From the NCBI GenBank assembly GCA_046313435.1, contig JBKBYG010000004.1, positions 1 through 64,000 on the forward strand: DNA of 64,000 nt, written 5' to 3'. A program made the position numbers and the translations under genes. The notes under the pieces are model-generated. The model was not told the origin of the DNA, did not search any database, and saw nothing but the letters and a program-made list of their open reading frames with translations. The DNA comes from JBKBYG01 sp046313435. GTDB lineage: Bacteria > Pseudomonadota > Alphaproteobacteria > Rickettsiales > Arcanibacteraceae. Below are positions 1 through 8,718 of this stretch, one piece after another (positions within the stretch are counted from its first letter, which is position 1; each line of letters opens with the position of its first letter).

Positions 1-543
1 CGCTTTTATTGCCTGAATGATCTCATAAAGAATGTCAGAAATTGCTTCACAAACTTCGTTTGAGGAAACTTTTATATTTTTTGGAAGTCCAGAAAATTCT
101 TGTATATACCAAGTTATTAAATCTACCGGATTACTAATAACTATTACTAAAGCATGTTTTGCATACTTTTTTATTGCAATAGCTAATTTTTTAGCTATTT
201 GATAAGTCACTGGCAATTCTAAACTGCGATTTTTATGCTTTAAAGCTGTTTTAGCAGCTCCTGCTGCAACAATAATTATATCTGATCCTTCTATATCTTT
301 TAATTGATAGCTAGGAATAACTTTACAATCCAATTTTTCTATTCCTGAAAATTGCTCATGAAAAGCCATTGAGTCTACAATATCAGAAGCCTCGCCATAT
401 GCTAAATCATAATTATGATTATATAAAATTATCTCTCTTAAGAAGTTTTTTTGCAAATACATTGCTTCTTGTTGCAAATATAAAGCTGTTTGTGTACCGA
501 TTGCACCTGCGCCAATAATACTAATTTTTTGTATTTTTTTCAT
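1..543 (-). CDS. Lactate/malate dehydrogenase family protein (3' part cut by window edge)
   Basis: An open frame of 181 codons runs from an ATG at 541-543 to the window edge without a stop, so the C-terminal part, including the expected catalytic His, lies outside. The N-terminus is a Rossmann fold with GAGAIG (about residues 11-16), and a family-typical SNPVDL motif sits near residue 137. These features mark the NAD(P)-dependent 2-hydroxyacid (malate/lactate) dehydrogenase family. The end of strand beta-2 reads LYNH where typical NAD enzymes have an Asp (LFDV-like), so cofactor preference may differ. A second, divergent member of the family lies at 28353. Substrate cannot be assigned from this fragment. 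Confidence 0.8.
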   Translation of the reverse strand, partial: MKKIQKISIIGAGAIGTQTALYLQQEAMYLQKNFLREIILYNHNYDLAYGEASDIVDSMAFHEQFSGIEKLDCKVIPSYQLKDIEGSDIIIVAAGAAKTALKHKNRSLELPVTYQIAKKLAIAIKKYAKHALVIVISNPVDLITWYIQEFSGLPKNIKVSSNEVCEAISDILYEIIQAIKA

Positions 544-687
544 AGAATTAAAAAGTTTTTATTGTTATATTAATTTAGTACAAAAATTAAATAGAACTTA
601 GTAAGCTATACTTAATAACATTAAATCTATAATAAATCTTTAATTTAATTTTTACACAATTTTTTATTATATAAGGATTATGACTTT

Positions 688-2619
688 ATGAATAAATTTA
701 CAATAGAAAAAAAATTTTTATCAATTGTAATAGTAAGTATGCTCATAATTTCAACTTTATGTGTAGCTTCCATATACAGAATTTACAAGCTAAATCAAAA
801 TCTAGTATTACTTAAAATGGAAACAGAAGCAGTAAAGCTTGAAAAAACATTAGCTTATATGTTTGATTATTCGAGATCGATATTAACCCATATAAACAAT
901 CAAATTTATCAAAATGGTGCTGACATAAATTATATTTCAAAGCTTGTAAAATCTTACAAGAAAAAAGATAAAGAAGCTAAGCTATTATTTGCAGAAGCTC
1001 TCTTTTCATGGGTAGACAAAGATTTTAATATGACAGCTAGTAGCAATATTGGCAAACTTCCTAAACCTATCCCTATATGGGATAAAGATTTTTTAATTAA
1101 CACTAATAAAAATCCTGATAATTTACATTTTGGAAGACCTATAGGAGGGTACACAAGTGGTCAATGGGTTATACCCACTGCAATTGGTTTAGTTGGTAAA
1201 AATAACCAATATTTAGGAAGTATGGGAGTTGGTATTGATATAGGTCTACTTAAGGAACGATTAGAAGAGAACTTAACTGAACCTGGCATGAGCTTTGTTA
1301 TAATGGACATGCGTAATTACGAAATCATTACTGAATCTTCTAATATTAATAATAAAGTGCAGTCATATGATTCAACTAGACATTTGGAAAACATAGATTT
1401 TAAAGTTAAATCTAGCGGTTTGATTAAAGACAATAATGTATTTAATTTTAGCATTCCTAAAATTTATTATTTAACTTCTTCCCATCCTTATGTAGTAATT
1501 ATTAACTATAATAAAAATGTAATTAATAAACAGATTGCCACTGCGGTTCTACCCCAAATTGCGATTTTTGCAGCTATTTTTGCAACTTTATTGCTATTAT
1601 TATACATAATGCATACAAGCATTATATCTCCTCTTATTAAACTTACTAACTTCGCTAATGAAATAGCCTCAGGAAGCTTAGCCACAAATAATTTTAAACA
1701 TACTAATTTTTCATATGAATTTAATATTTTAGCTCAGCATTTAATGAGCATATCTTATTATATAAATCATGAGAAATTATTAAATAAAGAATTACTCACC
1801 GCTAAAAAAGAGGTAGAAGAAGCACATAAAGAGTTATTACTTATTAATGAACATTTAGAAGAGAAAGTCTTAGAAAGGACTCATGAACTTGAAAAAGCTG
1901 TAGCTGTTAAATCTAATTTTCTTAGCAATATGAGTCATGAAGTTAGAACTCCCATTCATGGAGTAATTAATTTTGCTAAATTTTTAATTAAACAATGGTC
2001 CAGTTTAAGTGATGAAAAAAAATTCGATATAGCTAGTAAAATATATAAAAACAGTGGCCGCTTACTATCCTTAATAAATAATCTATTAGATTTATCAAAA
2101 TTAGACACTAAGAACATGATATTTTCTATGCTCGAACATGATTTGGTCAAATTAGCGGAAGATACTATTGAAGAAGTCAGTTCATTACTCGAAGGGCAAG
2201 CTCAAGCCTCAGAATTAAGATTTTTTAATTTAGCTGAAACAACAATATGTATATGTGATAATGAAAGATTAACACAAGTCATGCGTAATATGCTTGCAAA
2301 TGCAATAAAATTTGGAAATGGCAAACCTATAAATATTGAATTACATAATGTAGAAATGATGGTTGATGATGAATTGATAGATGCAATAAAATTTTCTGTT
2401 ACTGATCAAGGTATAGGCATTCCTCCGGGAGAAGAAAATGAGATATTTGAAAAATTTATTGAAAGTAGCAGAACTAGGTCTAAAGCTGGCGGAACGGGAT
2501 TAGGACTTTCTATTTGTAAAGAAATAATAACTTATCATAATGGACAGATATGGGGAACAAATAATCCAGAAGGTGGTTCTACATTCAACTTTGTCATACC
2601 ATTAAGCCAAAAAATTTGA
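688..2619 (+). CDS. Membrane sensor histidine kinase (orphan)
   Basis: A 643-residue two-component sensor kinase. A membrane helix lies at about residues 11-31. It is followed by a periplasmic domain of roughly 250 residues with a Cache-like look, a second helix at about 288-308, a HAMP-like linker, a coiled coil (about 365-405) and then the transmitter. The phosphoacceptor box SHEVRTPIHG puts the His at about residue 417. The ATPase domain shows an N-box (NMLANAIKFG), DQGIGIP and GTGLGLSI. The stop is TGA, showing TGA is not read as Trp. No response regulator is adjacent, so the partner must be encoded elsewhere. The signal sensed is unknown. Confidence 0.9.
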   Translation: MNKFTIEKKFLSIVIVSMLIISTLCVASIYRIYKLNQNLVLLKMETEAVKLEKTLAYMFDYSRSILTHINNQIYQNGADINYISKLVKSYKKKDKEAKLLFAEALFSWVDKDFNMTASSNIGKLPKPIPIWDKDFLINTNKNPDNLHFGRPIGGYTSGQWVIPTAIGLVGKNNQYLGSMGVGIDIGLLKERLEENLTEPGMSFVIMDMRNYEIITESSNINNKVQSYDSTRHLENIDFKVKSSGLIKDNNVFNFSIPKIYYLTSSHPYVVIINYNKNVINKQIATAVLPQIAIFAAIFATLLLLLYIMHTSIISPLIKLTNFANEIASGSLATNNFKHTNFSYEFNILAQHLMSISYYINHEKLLNKELLTAKKEVEEAHKELLLINEHLEEKVLERTHELEKAVAVKSNFLSNMSHEVRTPIHGVINFAKFLIKQWSSLSDEKKFDIASKIYKNSGRLLSLINNLLDLSKLDTKNMIFSMLEHDLVKLAEDTIEEVSSLLEGQAQASELRFFNLAETTICICDNERLTQVMRNMLANAIKFGNGKPINIELHNVEMMVDDELIDAIKFSVTDQGIGIPPGEENEIFEKFIESSRTRSKAGGTGLGLSICKEIITYHNGQIWGTNNPEGGSTFNFVIPLSQKI

Positions 2620-2637
2620 AGTATAATTTAAACCCAA

Positions 2638-2714
<77 letters not shown>

Positions 2715-2829
2715 TTAAAAGATTAAATAATTTAGTATAAAAATCGCTTTAGTCAATTAAAATATTTTAAATCCTCACCGAATCATATATATTAAATTTG
2801 TTTATCCAATAGAAATTATAGTTTTAAAT

Positions 2830-3495
2830 ATGCATGATAATGTTCTCCAAATCTTAAAAGGTCAAGAAATTATACCTTTTTCAAAAAACAAACCTAAGCA
2901 ATTAGTGATTTTTCTTCACGGTTATGGATCAAATGGGGCTGATTTAATATCTTTAGCTCGGGAATTTAGTCAAACTTTACCTGATGCGCAGTTTATATCT
3001 ACTAATGCGCCTTTTACATGCGAAGAAAGTGTTTTCGGCTTTCAATGGTTTAGTTTAAAATATAGAGACGAAGACTATCTTTTTTCTGGGTTAGAAAAAG
3101 CTTCTATTCTATTAAATGAATTTATTGACCAACAGCTTGAAAGATTTTCTTTTACTGAAGATAATCTTATTCTTATTGGATTTTCTCAAGGTACCATGAT
3201 GGCGCTTCATGTAGGACCTAGAAGAAATAAAGCTTGTAAAATTATTGGCTATTCTGGAATATTAATTAAAGGGCAAAAACTTTTAACTGAAGCAAAATCT
3301 AAACCTAAAATCTTAATGATACATGGTAAACTTGACTATGTGCTAGAACATAAATATTTCGAATCTTCAATCTTAGCTTTAAAAAACTTATCTTTTCCTG
3401 TAGATGCTTATTCTTACAATGATTTAGGCCATACAATTGATTATAGAGGGATTGCCGTGGCTCAAGATTTCTTGAAAGCAAACTTTACAGCTTAA
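2830..3495 (+). CDS. Alpha/beta hydrolase, carboxylesterase/phospholipase family
   Basis: A 221-residue cytoplasmic serine hydrolase of the small esterase group (phospholipase/carboxylesterase, YpfH-like). The oxyanion region FLHGYGSNG is near residues 28-36. The nucleophile elbow GFSQG puts the Ser at about residue 119. The Asp is probably in HGKLD and the catalytic His in DLGHTID near the C-terminus, giving a complete triad. Length is normal for the family and no signal peptide is visible. Members hydrolyse carboxyl esters or lysophospholipids; the substrate here is unknown. It appears monocistronic. Confidence 0.88.
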   Translation: MHDNVLQILKGQEIIPFSKNKPKQLVIFLHGYGSNGADLISLAREFSQTLPDAQFISTNAPFTCEESVFGFQWFSLKYRDEDYLFSGLEKASILLNEFIDQQLERFSFTEDNLILIGFSQGTMMALHVGPRRNKACKIIGYSGILIKGQKLLTEAKSKPKILMIHGKLDYVLEHKYFESSILALKNLSFPVDAYSYNDLGHTIDYRGIAVAQDFLKANFTA

Positions 3496-3572
3496 ATATA
3501 AAATGCAAAATTTACTTATATAAAACTTTTAGGAAAGCTATAAATATTTTAGATTTAATAGCAAAAAATCTA

Positions 3573-3797
3573 TCATTTGCTTTGAAATAATTTTACAATT
3601 AATTTTAATGGATAAGTTGCTACAGCAACTGAAACAAGGCCACTTAACCATAATATTATAAACCAATAATATTGATTTAACTTTGGATGATTTTCTTGCC
3701 AAGATTTAAATTTTTTTCCTATGTTTGTTTTTTGAAAAGAACTCAGCAAATTCATGTATTTTAGCTCTAATTTATTTATAACATTAGACTTCTTCAA
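3573..3797 (-). CDS. Putative small subunit of cytochrome bd oxidase (DUF2474/CioZ-like)
   Basis: A small protein with a single C-terminal membrane helix, the last gene of the cydA-cydB cluster, starting 47 bases after the cydB stop. The helix region WFIILWLSGLVSVAVATYPL has the W...W pattern I associate with DUF2474, the single-helix subunit of cyanide-insensitive bd oxidases. The short-Q-loop cydA upstream fits that type. The longest reading starts at a TTG (3797, 74 residues). An internal ATG at 3753-3755 would give 60 residues starting MNLLSSF and is equally plausible. The basic N-terminal stretch is longer than usual for the family. Assignment rests on position and the helix pattern. Confidence 0.55.
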   Translation of the reverse strand: MKKSNVINKLELKYMNLLSSFQKTNIGKKFKSWQENHPKLNQYYWFIILWLSGLVSVAVATYPLKLIVKLFQSK

Positions 3798-3844
3798 AAA
3801 CTCGGTTCTAAAGAAGTCTACTAATGGGTTGCAGATTATATAAA

Positions 3845-4867
3845 TCAGTATAAATGTTCATGACCAGTTTTACCTCTGAATATATAATAACAATACCCTG
3901 TATAGCCTAAAATTAATGGAAGCAAAGGACCTGCACCGACTAGCATTAATGTTAATGCTGGGCCTGTAGCAGCGGCATCCCATAAGTTAAATTGAAATGG
4001 TACTATCCACGGGAAAATACTAATTCCAAGCCCTATATAACCCATTAAGAATATACCCATACTTGCAAAAAACGGCCGATACTCATGGCTTGTTTTATGA
4101 ATATCTTTCCATATAAGTAAGAACATACATAATGTTGAAATTGGTATTAAACATAAATAATAGAAATTTGGTAAACTAAACCAAAAATTTTTAATTCCTT
4201 CATTAATAAATGGAACTGAAATACTTACTAAAATCATAAATATTCCAACCATAGCTAAAGAATAAGAACTTACCTTGCGCGACCATTCCTGCGTAAGATC
4301 TTCAGTTTTCATTATAAGCCATGTTGAACCAAGTAACACATATCCAAATACTAAAGCAATTCCTGTCATAACGCTAAAACCACTAATCCAATCAAGGGCA
4401 CCTCCATTAAAATTTCGCCCTTCCACTTTTACTCCTTGAACAAATGCTCCAAGTATTAATCCTTGAGAAAAAGCTGCAGTAAGTGAGCCAAAATGAAAAG
4501 CGTAATCCCATAAACGCTTAGATGATTCTTCTGCTTTAAAGCGAAACTCAAATGCTACCCCTCGCATAATCAAACCAAGTAACATTGTAATTACGGGTAT
4601 ATAAAATGCTGGCATTAAAACAGAATATGCCAGAGGAAATGCAGCAAATAGCCCGCCACCTCCTAGCACTAACCAAGTTTCATTACCATCCCAAAAAGGA
4701 GCTATGGAATTCATCATTCTATCACGACATTTATCTGAGGGAGCGAAAGGAAATAAAATTCCTATTCCTAAATCAAAACCATCTAATAGAACATATACGA
4801 ATATAGCTATGGCAATCAGTAGACCCCATATTAAAGGCAAATCGATAATATGTGAAAAATCTAACAT
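3845..4867 (-). CDS. cydB: Cytochrome bd-type ubiquinol oxidase subunit II
   Basis: A 340-residue polytopic inner-membrane protein, the second subunit of the bd-type terminal oxidase that reduces O2 with electrons from ubiquinol. Family signatures include the N-terminal YVLLDGFDLGIGILFPF and the downstream WDGNETWLVLGGG, with about eight hydrophobic helices. Length is typical of the CioB/short CydB group. It follows cydA by 34 bases and precedes the putative small subunit, so the three are probably co-transcribed. The oxidase would allow respiration at low oxygen or when the cytochrome c branch is inhibited. Confidence 0.96.
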   Translation of the reverse strand: MLDFSHIIDLPLIWGLLIAIAIFVYVLLDGFDLGIGILFPFAPSDKCRDRMMNSIAPFWDGNETWLVLGGGGLFAAFPLAYSVLMPAFYIPVITMLLGLIMRGVAFEFRFKAEESSKRLWDYAFHFGSLTAAFSQGLILGAFVQGVKVEGRNFNGGALDWISGFSVMTGIALVFGYVLLGSTWLIMKTEDLTQEWSRKVSSYSLAMVGIFMILVSISVPFINEGIKNFWFSLPNFYYLCLIPISTLCMFLLIWKDIHKTSHEYRPFFASMGIFLMGYIGLGISIFPWIVPFQFNLWDAAATGPALTLMLVGAGPLLPLILGYTGYCYYIFRGKTGHEHLY

Positions 4868-4901
4868 TTTAACCCCGTTTTATATAATTAAATTAAAAAA
4901 G

Positions 4902-6284
4902 TTAGCTAGAACCTTTAATAACCGATGCTTCAATACTATGTTTGTAATATTGTTCATCATCGCTAGTAACAGGGATGCCTTTAGCAATTAACTTTAGAAT
5001 ATAGTAACTCCCTGCCCCAAATACTAATGTATAAATAACTATAAATGCAAGCAATGACCAACCCACCTGTGGACCCAAAATAGCAGGTGTTACTGACTCG
5101 GAAGTACGTAATACTCCGTAAACTGTATAAGGCTGACGCCCTATTTCGGTTACAAACCAACCGGCTAGTATGGCTATAAAACCTGTAGGCATCATAGACA
5201 TCCACCAAAATTTAAGCCATTTCGTATCAAATAATCTACCTTGGAAATATTTAACTGCACTAACTATACCAATTAGCGCCATCATTAAACCAATTCCAAC
5301 CATTATTCTAAAAGACCAAAATACTATAGCTACAGGCGGACGATCCTTTTTATCCCATTCCTTTAAACCTTTAATTTCGGCTTCTGCATCATGTGCAAGA
5401 ATAATACTTGCTAGCTTAGGGATTTCTAAAGAATATTTAGTTTCTTCCGCTTCTTGATCTGGCCATCCAAATAATTGAAGTGGCACTGCAGCTTTAGTCT
5501 CCCATAAACCCTCAATAGCAGCAATTTTTGCAGGCTGATGATGAAGGGTATTTAATCCATGCATATCGCCAATAAGTATCTGTATTGGGGTGACAAACAC
5601 AGCCATAATTGTTGCCATTCCAAGCATTATGCGTGATTGTGGAATATATCTTTCCTTCCAAAGATAGAATGCCCCTACTCCTCCTATTATAAATGCTGTA
5701 GATAAATAAGCTGCTGTTACCATATGAGCAAATCTAAATGGAAACGAAGGATTAAAAATTATTTTCATCCAGCTTGTTGGAAATAACCTTCCATCTGAAT
5801 TAATTGTAAAACCTTGTGGAGTTTGCATCCAGCTATTTGCTGATAATATCCAAAATGCAGAAATGACTGTTCCAATAGCAACAATACATGTTGATATAAA
5901 ATGCATACGTTCACTAACTTTTTCCCATCCAAACAACATAATGCCTAGAAAAGAAGCTTCTAAAAAAAAAGCAGTTAATACTTCAAATCCTAGTAACGGT
6001 CCTATCACATTAGATACTTTATCAGCAAAAATTGACCAATTAGTTCCAAACTGATACGACATAACAACCCCTGATACTACGCCCATACCGAATGCAACCG
6101 CAAAAATTTTCACCCAGAATTTATATATTTCTTGAAAATATTTATTTCCTGTAGCAAGCCAACGCCATTCTATTACTGCTAAAAAGCTTGCCAGTCCAAT
6201 TGTAAATGCAGGGAAAATAATGTGAAAACTGATGGTAAATGCAAATTGTATTCGTGCAAGTAATAAAGGATCTAATTCAAACAT
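4902..6284 (-). CDS. cydA: Cytochrome bd-type ubiquinol oxidase subunit I (short Q-loop, CIO-like)
   Basis: A 460-residue subunit that binds haems b558, b595 and d. The N-terminus ARIQFAFTISFHIIFPAFTIG holds a haem-ligand His. GLNTLHHQPAKIAAIEGLWE starts the quinol-binding Q-loop region. The loop to the next helix is short, and the protein is about 60 residues shorter than E. coli CydA, which is the pattern of the cyanide-insensitive oxidase (CIO) branch. That subtype call is inference from length. It is preceded by the small ferredoxin gene with a 14-base gap and followed by cydB. Confidence 0.96.
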   Translation of the reverse strand: MFELDPLLLARIQFAFTISFHIIFPAFTIGLASFLAVIEWRWLATGNKYFQEIYKFWVKIFAVAFGMGVVSGVVMSYQFGTNWSIFADKVSNVIGPLLGFEVLTAFFLEASFLGIMLFGWEKVSERMHFISTCIVAIGTVISAFWILSANSWMQTPQGFTINSDGRLFPTSWMKIIFNPSFPFRFAHMVTAAYLSTAFIIGGVGAFYLWKERYIPQSRIMLGMATIMAVFVTPIQILIGDMHGLNTLHHQPAKIAAIEGLWETKAAVPLQLFGWPDQEAEETKYSLEIPKLASIILAHDAEAEIKGLKEWDKKDRPPVAIVFWSFRIMVGIGLMMALIGIVSAVKYFQGRLFDTKWLKFWWMSMMPTGFIAILAGWFVTEIGRQPYTVYGVLRTSESVTPAILGPQVGWSLLAFIVIYTLVFGAGSYYILKLIAKGIPVTSDDEQYYKHSIEASVIKGSS

Positions 6285-6298
6285 AATATATTTGTAAA

Positions 6299-6646
6299 TT
6301 ATAAATTTTTTTGATCATTTGTAAGGACTAATTCTTCTACAATTTTTCCTTCTTGTAAATGCTGTTTTATAATTTTATCAATATCTTGTTCACTTTTATA
6401 ATGATACCAAATGCCTTGAGGATAAATTACCATAACTGGGCCTAGTTCACATCTATTTAAACACATTGAAGCATTAACTCTAGTATCTATAATCCCTATT
6501 TCCTTACATTTCTTTTTCATATATTTTATTAATGGTTCAGCACCACTAACTCCGCAACTACATCTAGAATTAATTTCATCACGTCGGTTTATACAACAAA
6601 AAATGTGATTTTTATAAAATGAACTTGTATTTTGGTGTTTACTCAT
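6299..6646 (-). CDS. (2Fe-2S) ferredoxin domain protein, thioredoxin-like fold
   Basis: A 115-residue soluble protein matching the thioredoxin-like [2Fe-2S] ferredoxin family. A Cys pair lies near residues 17-18 (FCC), then RCSCG, then the diagnostic MCLNRCELGP, followed by YPQGIWY, which is close to the family's VYPEGxWY. These supply the four cluster ligands. The ATG at 6644-6646 has an AAAGG-like ribosome site upstream. It is the first gene of the cydA-cydB cluster, so a role in electron supply or oxidase maturation is possible but unproven. Confidence 0.85.
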   Translation of the reverse strand: MSKHQNTSSFYKNHIFCCINRRDEINSRCSCGVSGAEPLIKYMKKKCKEIGIIDTRVNASMCLNRCELGPVMVIYPQGIWYHYKSEQDIDKIIKQHLQEGKIVEELVLTNDQKNL

Positions 6647-6677
6647 TGCATAATACCTTTTATAAATATAAATAAAG

Positions 6678-6776
6678 TAGTTTGATTTGAAGTTTGCGCA
6701 TTGTTACTCGTCGCTCACCTAGCATTTAATAGGTTTCTATCCTTGCGCCTTGCTCAAAATTCAACTGAAACAACTA
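6678..6776. repeat. Intergenic palindromic element with terminal inverted repeats
   Basis: A 99-bp block between the divergent ferredoxin and TerB/DnaJ-like genes. The left end TAGTTTGATTTGAAGTTTGC and the reverse complement of the right end (TAGTTGTTTCAGTTGAATTT) match with a small gap. The interior is GC-richer than its surroundings and contains GCGACGAGT and AGGCGCAAGG words. It resembles in design, though not in exact sequence, the elements at 40918 and 51351. It may be a non-autonomous mobile repeat. Any promoter of the two flanking genes must lie in or next to it. Confidence 0.5.
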
Positions 6777-6797
6777 TAATAATTTTTTTAATATAAA

Positions 6798-7511
6798 ATG
6801 CTTTTCAAAAATTATCCACTATATAAGCTATTTCTTAATATAAATAATAATTTATATAAGCTTAATATCATTTTTAATAAAATTACAAAATTTAAAAATT
6901 TAAAAAAATTATCAAATTTTTCTAATGAAATCGAAGTAAAGTATAGCATTTTTAATTTCTGTTTTATTGCTCTTGCAGCAAAATTAGCTAAAACGGATGG
7001 AAATACAAATATGTTAGAAGCAAATTCCCTTGCTGATATTTATCCTTTAAATACAGAAAATAAATCAAAAATTAAAGAGATTTTTTATTCTGCTCAAAAA
7101 GATAAACAATCAGCTGAATATTATGTGATTCGCGTATTGCTTGCTTTTCCAAGTAATAATAATTTATATGAAGAGCTAATTGCTAATTTAATTAAGATAG
7201 CACTTATAGATGGGCCTTTAAATATCTATGAAGAAGAATGGTTTTATAATATTTTGCCCTTATTTGGCATTAATAAAGACAAATTTAAAATTTTATTAAA
7301 ACAAGAATTTTTATCATCTTATATATTGTTTAATAACAACAAAAAACTTAACTTAAATGAACTAAATTCTGCGTATAAGGATGTAGTAAAGAATTGCCAT
7401 CCTGATAGTTTATTAAGATATAACAAATTATCTAATGATTACATAGCTTTAATGATTGAAAAATTCAATATTGCAACCCATCTTTATACATTGCGCAAGA
7501 AAAATCTTTAG
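6798..7511 (+). CDS. TerB-like / C-terminal J-domain protein (DjlA-like)
   Basis: A 237-residue protein. Residues about 50-175 look like a helical TerB-type domain (AALAKTDG near residue 57 and LIKIALIDGP near residue 134). The C-terminal 60 residues form a J domain with an HPD tripeptide in KNCHPDSLL at about residue 200. That tripeptide is what stimulates the ATPase of DnaK-type chaperones. The domain order matches DjlA-like co-chaperones, but the membrane helix of DjlA is not obvious. The N-terminal 45 residues are Asn/Lys/Leu-rich and may not all be translated. No ribosome site is clear at the ATG. Confidence 0.75.
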   Translation: MLFKNYPLYKLFLNINNNLYKLNIIFNKITKFKNLKKLSNFSNEIEVKYSIFNFCFIALAAKLAKTDGNTNMLEANSLADIYPLNTENKSKIKEIFYSAQKDKQSAEYYVIRVLLAFPSNNNLYEELIANLIKIALIDGPLNIYEEEWFYNILPLFGINKDKFKILLKQEFLSSYILFNNNKKLNLNELNSAYKDVVKNCHPDSLLRYNKLSNDYIALMIEKFNIATHLYTLRKKNL

Positions 7512-7530
7512 GATTCTGAATTTGCCCCAG

Positions 7531-8634
7531 CTATCTTTGCATCCCTTTACTTGTAGAGTTTCCTTGTTCAGTTTTTAATTCTTCTACATGTTTAAACTTC
7601 ACATTAGGCTCCAGTAGATTCTCTATTTTTTCTGCTTTCAAATCTTTATTAATATTTGGTTGTATTACCAGCTCCGAGCTTACTTTTTTTGCAATTGTTA
7701 CTTCATATATTCTTGAAACTAAATACAATACACTTAATGAAAATGCCATAATCCACGATGCTATATTTTCTATCCAACTATTTTCATTAGATCCTTGCGC
7801 TTTATTAATATTTTCTCCTAAACCTATAAATTCATAAAGCTCAATCCCTAATTTGCTGTAATATTTTCTTTTATCTGCACTTAGTTCATCCTTGTTACTT
7901 CCTTGTAGAATGAACAAATTCTCTTTTAAATTAATAATATATTTTTCTTGTGCATGATGGGATGCAATACTCGCTATATTACTTGCTACTGACAAACCGC
8001 AGCAATTATCTATTTGCTGCTCAACAGATAAATCTAAAAAATCTTCATAGTTAGTTTCTGTACCAAACTTTTCCTTGTTAGAAACTATATAAAATTTTAA
8101 AAGTTCAAAAAATTCCCTACCTGTCGCTCCACATCCTTCTGAACTTTTTTCTATCGAATTCATGTAAACGAAATTAAATTCATTAGAATTTCCTAATTTA
8201 GGCACTAAAGCTATTAATATAAAATGGTTATCTCCATCAATAGTTAAAAATGATGGTGTAGCATTCTTCTTAGTATTCTCAATTAAAGCTTTTATTTGTT
8301 TACCATAGTAAGTTTTAAAATCATTATAAGATAAACTTTTTTCTATGCTTATATATTTTTTTTCAGTGGTATATACAACTTTACCATCTTCTTTTGTTAT
8401 TTCTACTTCAACTTCAGTTGGATAGCTTAAAGAAGCACCGTCAATATAATATTGCTGTGAAATAATTTCTGGCTCTATTTTAAGTTTCTCTGATAGAGTT
8501 TTTATAGCAAGGGCTTGTACTAAATTATGTGAAAAAGTATAATATGTATTATAACTACTATTATTGTTTTTTAAATATTCTCCAACTTGAGCATCTTTTT
8601 TTGCTTGTTTAACTATATCTTTAAAATCTTTCAT
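7531..8634 (-). CDS. Predicted CE-clan cysteine protease (Ulp/deubiquitinase-like) with C-terminal membrane helix
   Basis: A 367-residue protein without an obvious housekeeping homologue. The motif order fits clan CE (Ulp1/ElaD/ChlaDub-type) proteases: His137 in GDNHFILI, an Asp-equivalent Asn at about 159 in VYMNS on the next strand, Gln206/207, then Cys211/212 in IDNCCGLSVASNIA. In CE enzymes the order is His, Asp/Asn, Gln of the oxyanion hole, then Cys-Gly starting a helix, as seen here. A hydrophobic segment at about 291-308 follows the domain and could anchor the enzyme in a host membrane, as in Chlamydia ChlaDub1. No signal peptide is visible, so type IV or other effector secretion would be needed. 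Function is predicted from motifs only. The gene is convergent with the J-domain gene and appears monocistronic. Confidence 0.6.
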   Translation of the reverse strand: MKDFKDIVKQAKKDAQVGEYLKNNNSSYNTYYTFSHNLVQALAIKTLSEKLKIEPEIISQQYYIDGASLSYPTEVEVEITKEDGKVVYTTEKKYISIEKSLSYNDFKTYYGKQIKALIENTKKNATPSFLTIDGDNHFILIALVPKLGNSNEFNFVYMNSIEKSSEGCGATGREFFELLKFYIVSNKEKFGTETNYEDFLDLSVEQQIDNCCGLSVASNIASIASHHAQEKYIINLKENLFILQGSNKDELSADKRKYYSKLGIELYEFIGLGENINKAQGSNENSWIENIASWIMAFSLSVLYLVSRIYEVTIAKKVSSELVIQPNINKDLKAEKIENLLEPNVKFKHVEELKTEQGNSTSKGMQR

Positions 8635-8718
8635 TATTGCTTCCTAAATTTAATATATTAATACTATATATTATTTAAAAGAATTTAACAATATTTATTT
8701 TAAAAAAAATTAACAAGG

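Noticed and set aside
4704..4991. 95-codon plus-strand frame opposite cydB and cydA
   Set aside because: It overlaps strongly conserved coding sequence on the other strand and shows no protein features.
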